Assembly: GCA_005881055.1 (NCBI GenBank)
Contig: VBHW01000087.1
Span: 1,348-8,065 of the forward strand
Origin: Chloroflexota bacterium
GTDB lineage: Bacteria > Chloroflexota > Limnocylindria > Limnocylindrales > CSP1-4
Reading direction: 5' to 3'
DNA: 6,718 nt
This document shows, piece after piece, positions 5,102 through 6,718 of this stretch; within the stretch, counting starts at the first letter, position 1, and every line of letters begins with the position of its first letter. The notes below the pieces were generated by a model. The model searched no databases. It saw only the letters and a list, made by a program, of their open reading frames with translations, and had not been told where the DNA came from. The translations under genes and the position numbers were made by a program.

Positions 5102-5124
5102 TCGTTCCAGGACTCAGGTGCGCA

Positions 5125-6414
5125 TCAGCCCTTGATCTCGGTCCATTTCTGGGACCAGACCGAGTAGTCGACGCACGTCTGGCCGCGGCTGTCTGCGCAG
5201 TCGGCGAGGGGCGTCTTCCAGAAGCTGATCGCGTCGTAGAAGCTCTTGTCGTTGACGCGGTAGGCCGTGCAGAAGTCCTTGAGCGCGTACGGGCCGAGGT
5301 CGCCCTTGTCGAGGAGCTCGCACGCCTGCGGGTTGGCCGGAGACTCGCCGAACGACTCGGCCACCTGGGCCTGGACCTCCTTCGTCACCATCCAGCCCAT
5401 CCACAGGTACATGCAGTTGGGATGCTGCGCGTGAGCAGACATCATCCAGGTGTCCGCCCATCCGGTCATGCCCTCTGTCGGGACGACCGCCTCGACCTTG
5501 ACCCCGGCGCCCTTGAGGGTGTTGACCTGGTACGGCCAGGTCGTGCCGATGATCGTCGAGCCGTTCGTGAAGTTGTCGATCTCGTCCGTGTACGCCGCCC
5601 AGAACTTGCCGACGAGCGGGCGCTGGTCCTTGAGCAGCTGGACGGCCGCGTCGAACTGGGGCTGGGTGAGCTCATAGGGATCGGTGATCCCGAGCGCCGA
5701 GTTATGGGCCTTGAGGTAGAGCGCCGCGTCGGCGATGTAGATCGGGCTGTCGTAGTCGGTGACCTTGCCCTTGTACGGGGTTGCCTTGGCCGGGTCGAAC
5801 ACGACGTCCCAGCTTGTCGGCGCCGGCGTCACGAGGTCTGTGCGGTACATGAGCGAGTTGCCGCCCCAACCGTGGGAAACGCCGTAGTGCTTCCCGTTCA
5901 CCGTGTTGTGCGGTGGCGACTGGAGGAACGGCGCGATGTTGTTCCAGTCGGGGATGAGCGCCGGATTGATCTCGGCGACGTCGCCGTTGGCAATGAGCCG
6001 GTTCGTGGCGTCGCCCGAGGCCGACACGCCGTCGTAGACCGTGCCGCCGCCCTGGCGCATGAGCGTGACCATCTCGTCGGACGTGTTGCCGACCTTCGAG
6101 TTGACCTTGCAGCCGGTCTTCGTCTCGAAGCCGTGGACCCAGTCGTAGGCCTTCAGCGTCGAGGTCGCCCCGGCGACCTTGTTCGAGCCGTCCTCGGCAT
6201 AGCCGCCCCAGATGATGATGTTCAGCTGGCCTTCGCCCGGCCCGATCGACTGGGGCAGGTTCGAGCTCGGGCTGGCCGCCGCACTCGCCGGCGCGGATGC
6301 CGACGCAGGGGCCGCCAGGCTGGCAGGGGCCGCCGATGGCGACGCACCGCCGCCACAGGCGGAGGCGACCAGGCCGACCGCGGCGAGGCCACCGAACAGC
6401 GAACGACGATTCAT
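5125..6414 (-). CDS. potD: Extracytoplasmic solute-binding lipoprotein, PotD/YdcS-like
   Basis: A 429-residue substrate receptor. The N-terminus MNRRSLFGGLAAVGLVASAC is a lipoprotein signal with C20 as the lipid-modified residue, and the RR pair makes Tat export possible. A low-complexity Ala/Ser/Pro linker (residues about 21-52) separates the anchor from the binding domain. That domain begins at LNIIIWGGYAED (64-75), the typical first strand of PotD-like proteins, and continues with VYDGVSASGD, GVSHGWGGNSLMY and STIIGTTWPYQ. The C-terminus (FWKTPLADC ... CVDYSVWSQKW) resembles YdcS-type receptors. Six cysteines occur in the binding domain (102, 334, 365, 382, 406, 414), so disulphides are possible. 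ATG 6414 is chosen because GAGGAGGAGGAG lies just upstream and the signal peptide starts there; the frame is open further upstream but overlaps the ATPase gene and reads as low complexity. The gene follows the ATPase gene by 19 nt. Ligand identity is unproven. Confidence 0.88.
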   Translation of the reverse strand: MNRRSLFGGLAAVGLVASACGGGASPSAAPASLAAPASASAPASAAASPSSNLPQSIGPGEGQLNIIIWGGYAEDGSNKVAGATSTLKAYDWVHGFETKTGCKVNSKVGNTSDEMVTLMRQGGGTVYDGVSASGDATNRLIANGDVAEINPALIPDWNNIAPFLQSPPHNTVNGKHYGVSHGWGGNSLMYRTDLVTPAPTSWDVVFDPAKATPYKGKVTDYDSPIYIADAALYLKAHNSALGITDPYELTQPQFDAAVQLLKDQRPLVGKFWAAYTDEIDNFTNGSTIIGTTWPYQVNTLKGAGVKVEAVVPTEGMTGWADTWMMSAHAQHPNCMYLWMGWMVTKEVQAQVAESFGESPANPQACELLDKGDLGPYALKDFCTAYRVNDKSFYDAISFWKTPLADCADSRGQTCVDYSVWSQKWTEIKG

Positions 6415-6415
6415 G

Positions 6416-6428
6416 CTCCTCCTCCTCG
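6416..6428 (-). promoter_or_regulatory. Extended Shine-Dalgarno of the solute-receptor gene
   Basis: On the minus strand the sequence ACGAGGAGGAGGAGC runs up to ATG 6414. Several overlapping GGAGG registers are available at 2-8 nt from the start codon. It is far stronger than the sites of the two permease genes, consistent with higher synthesis of the receptor. Confidence 0.6.
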
Positions 6429-6433
6429 TCCCG

Positions 6434-6718
6434 TCAGCCGGTGACGGGAAAGTTGTGCTGCCGCTTCCAGATGAGCCGGACAGCCTTGCCCTGCGCCGCG
6501 AGCGCCTCCATCGAGGAGGTCGCGAGGTTCTGCTGGGTGACGACGAGCTCTCCGCCGGCGTCGAGCGCCACGACGTAGCGCGTGTCGGAGCCGAGGTAGA
6601 CGACGCTGCGGATCCGGCCGCGGGCCGACGACTCGTCGGCGCCCACGGTGGCATCGGGATCGGCGAGGTGGATCTTCTCGGGCCGGACCGTGAACGTCCC
6701 CTCCGCGCCGACGATCGA
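6434..6718 (-). CDS. potA: ABC transporter ATP-binding subunit, PotA type, C-terminal fragment
   Basis: The last 94-95 codons of an ATPase whose nucleotide-binding domain lies beyond the right edge. The frame is open from 6718 and stops at TGA 6434-6436. The visible part reads FTVRPEKIHLADPDA, then GRIRSVVYLGSDTRYVVALD and GELVVTQQN. This is the TOBE_2 regulatory domain found at the C-terminus of PotA-type ATPases, with the VRPE(K/H)I signature followed by the YLGS(D/x)TRY strand. It energises import through the two permeases. The gene ends 19 nt before the receptor gene, giving the operon order ATPase, receptor, PotB, PotC. An internal GTG at 6646 is not the start, because the VRPEK motif is upstream of it. 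Walker motifs cannot be checked here. Confidence 0.88.
   Translation of the reverse strand, partial: SIVGAEGTFTVRPEKIHLADPDATVGADESSARGRIRSVVYLGSDTRYVVALDAGGELVVTQQNLATSSMEALAAQGKAVRLIWKRQHNFPVTG

Noticed and set aside
5035..6444. 469-residue plus-strand ORF opposite the solute-receptor gene
   Set aside because: It is the antisense shadow of a clearly recognisable PotD-like gene in GC-rich DNA. The translation is Arg/Val/Asp-rich with no domain.
6415..6654. 80-residue N-terminal extension of the receptor ORF
   Set aside because: It overlaps the ATPase gene out of frame and reads as Ser/Arg low complexity. The real start at 6414 has a strong Shine-Dalgarno and a signal peptide.

Overview
The window is very GC-rich, with dense genes, GTG as well as ATG starts, and several genes lacking an obvious Shine-Dalgarno. 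The gene styles (caa3-type CtaG, short TraR/DksA protein, Pot-type ABC operon, XRE protein with a GRADVLAW block) fit an aerobic soil or freshwater bacterium of the Chloroflexota (Limnocylindria-like) or Actinomycetota. That placement is an inference, not a match to a known genome.

Layout. (1) 3-239, plus strand: C-terminal end of a CtaG-type cytochrome c oxidase assembly membrane protein, cut by the window edge. (2) 240-409: non-coding, with a small palindrome GTGTAAACAC. (3) 410-1309, plus: an XRE-family helix-turn-helix protein whose middle is out of frame. A one-base insertion near 749 and a short deletion near 906 compensate each other, so a long ORF survives but the conserved core is scrambled. 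(4) 1282-2334 and 2346-2723, minus: a PLP-dependent threonine dehydratase/serine racemase-type enzyme preceded by a TraR/DksA zinc-finger regulator, 11 nt apart, probably one operon. The enzyme's 3' end overlaps the XRE gene tail to tail. (5) 2807-2989, plus: a YHS-domain metal-binding protein, divergent from the DksA gene across a short shared promoter region. (6) 2990-3164: a non-coding stretch with several stem-loops. (7) 3165-3320, plus: a 51-residue small ORF with a perfect Shine-Dalgarno, a signal peptide and three copies of a ten-residue GWRW repeat. I do not recognise it. (8) 3358-6718, minus: a polyamine-type (PotADBC/YdcSTUV-like) ABC transporter operon read from the right edge: ATPase C-terminus (TOBE domain), lipoprotein solute receptor, and two permeases. 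A strong 11-bp hairpin lies between the receptor and permease genes.

The transport genes form one functional unit: the receptor captures a cationic solute outside the cell, PotB/PotC form the channel and PotA energises it. The DksA/dehydratase pair could link a transcription regulator with amino-acid catabolism. The most novel item is the GWRW-repeat small ORF. The next most interesting are the double-frameshifted XRE gene and the intercistronic hairpin in the transporter operon.
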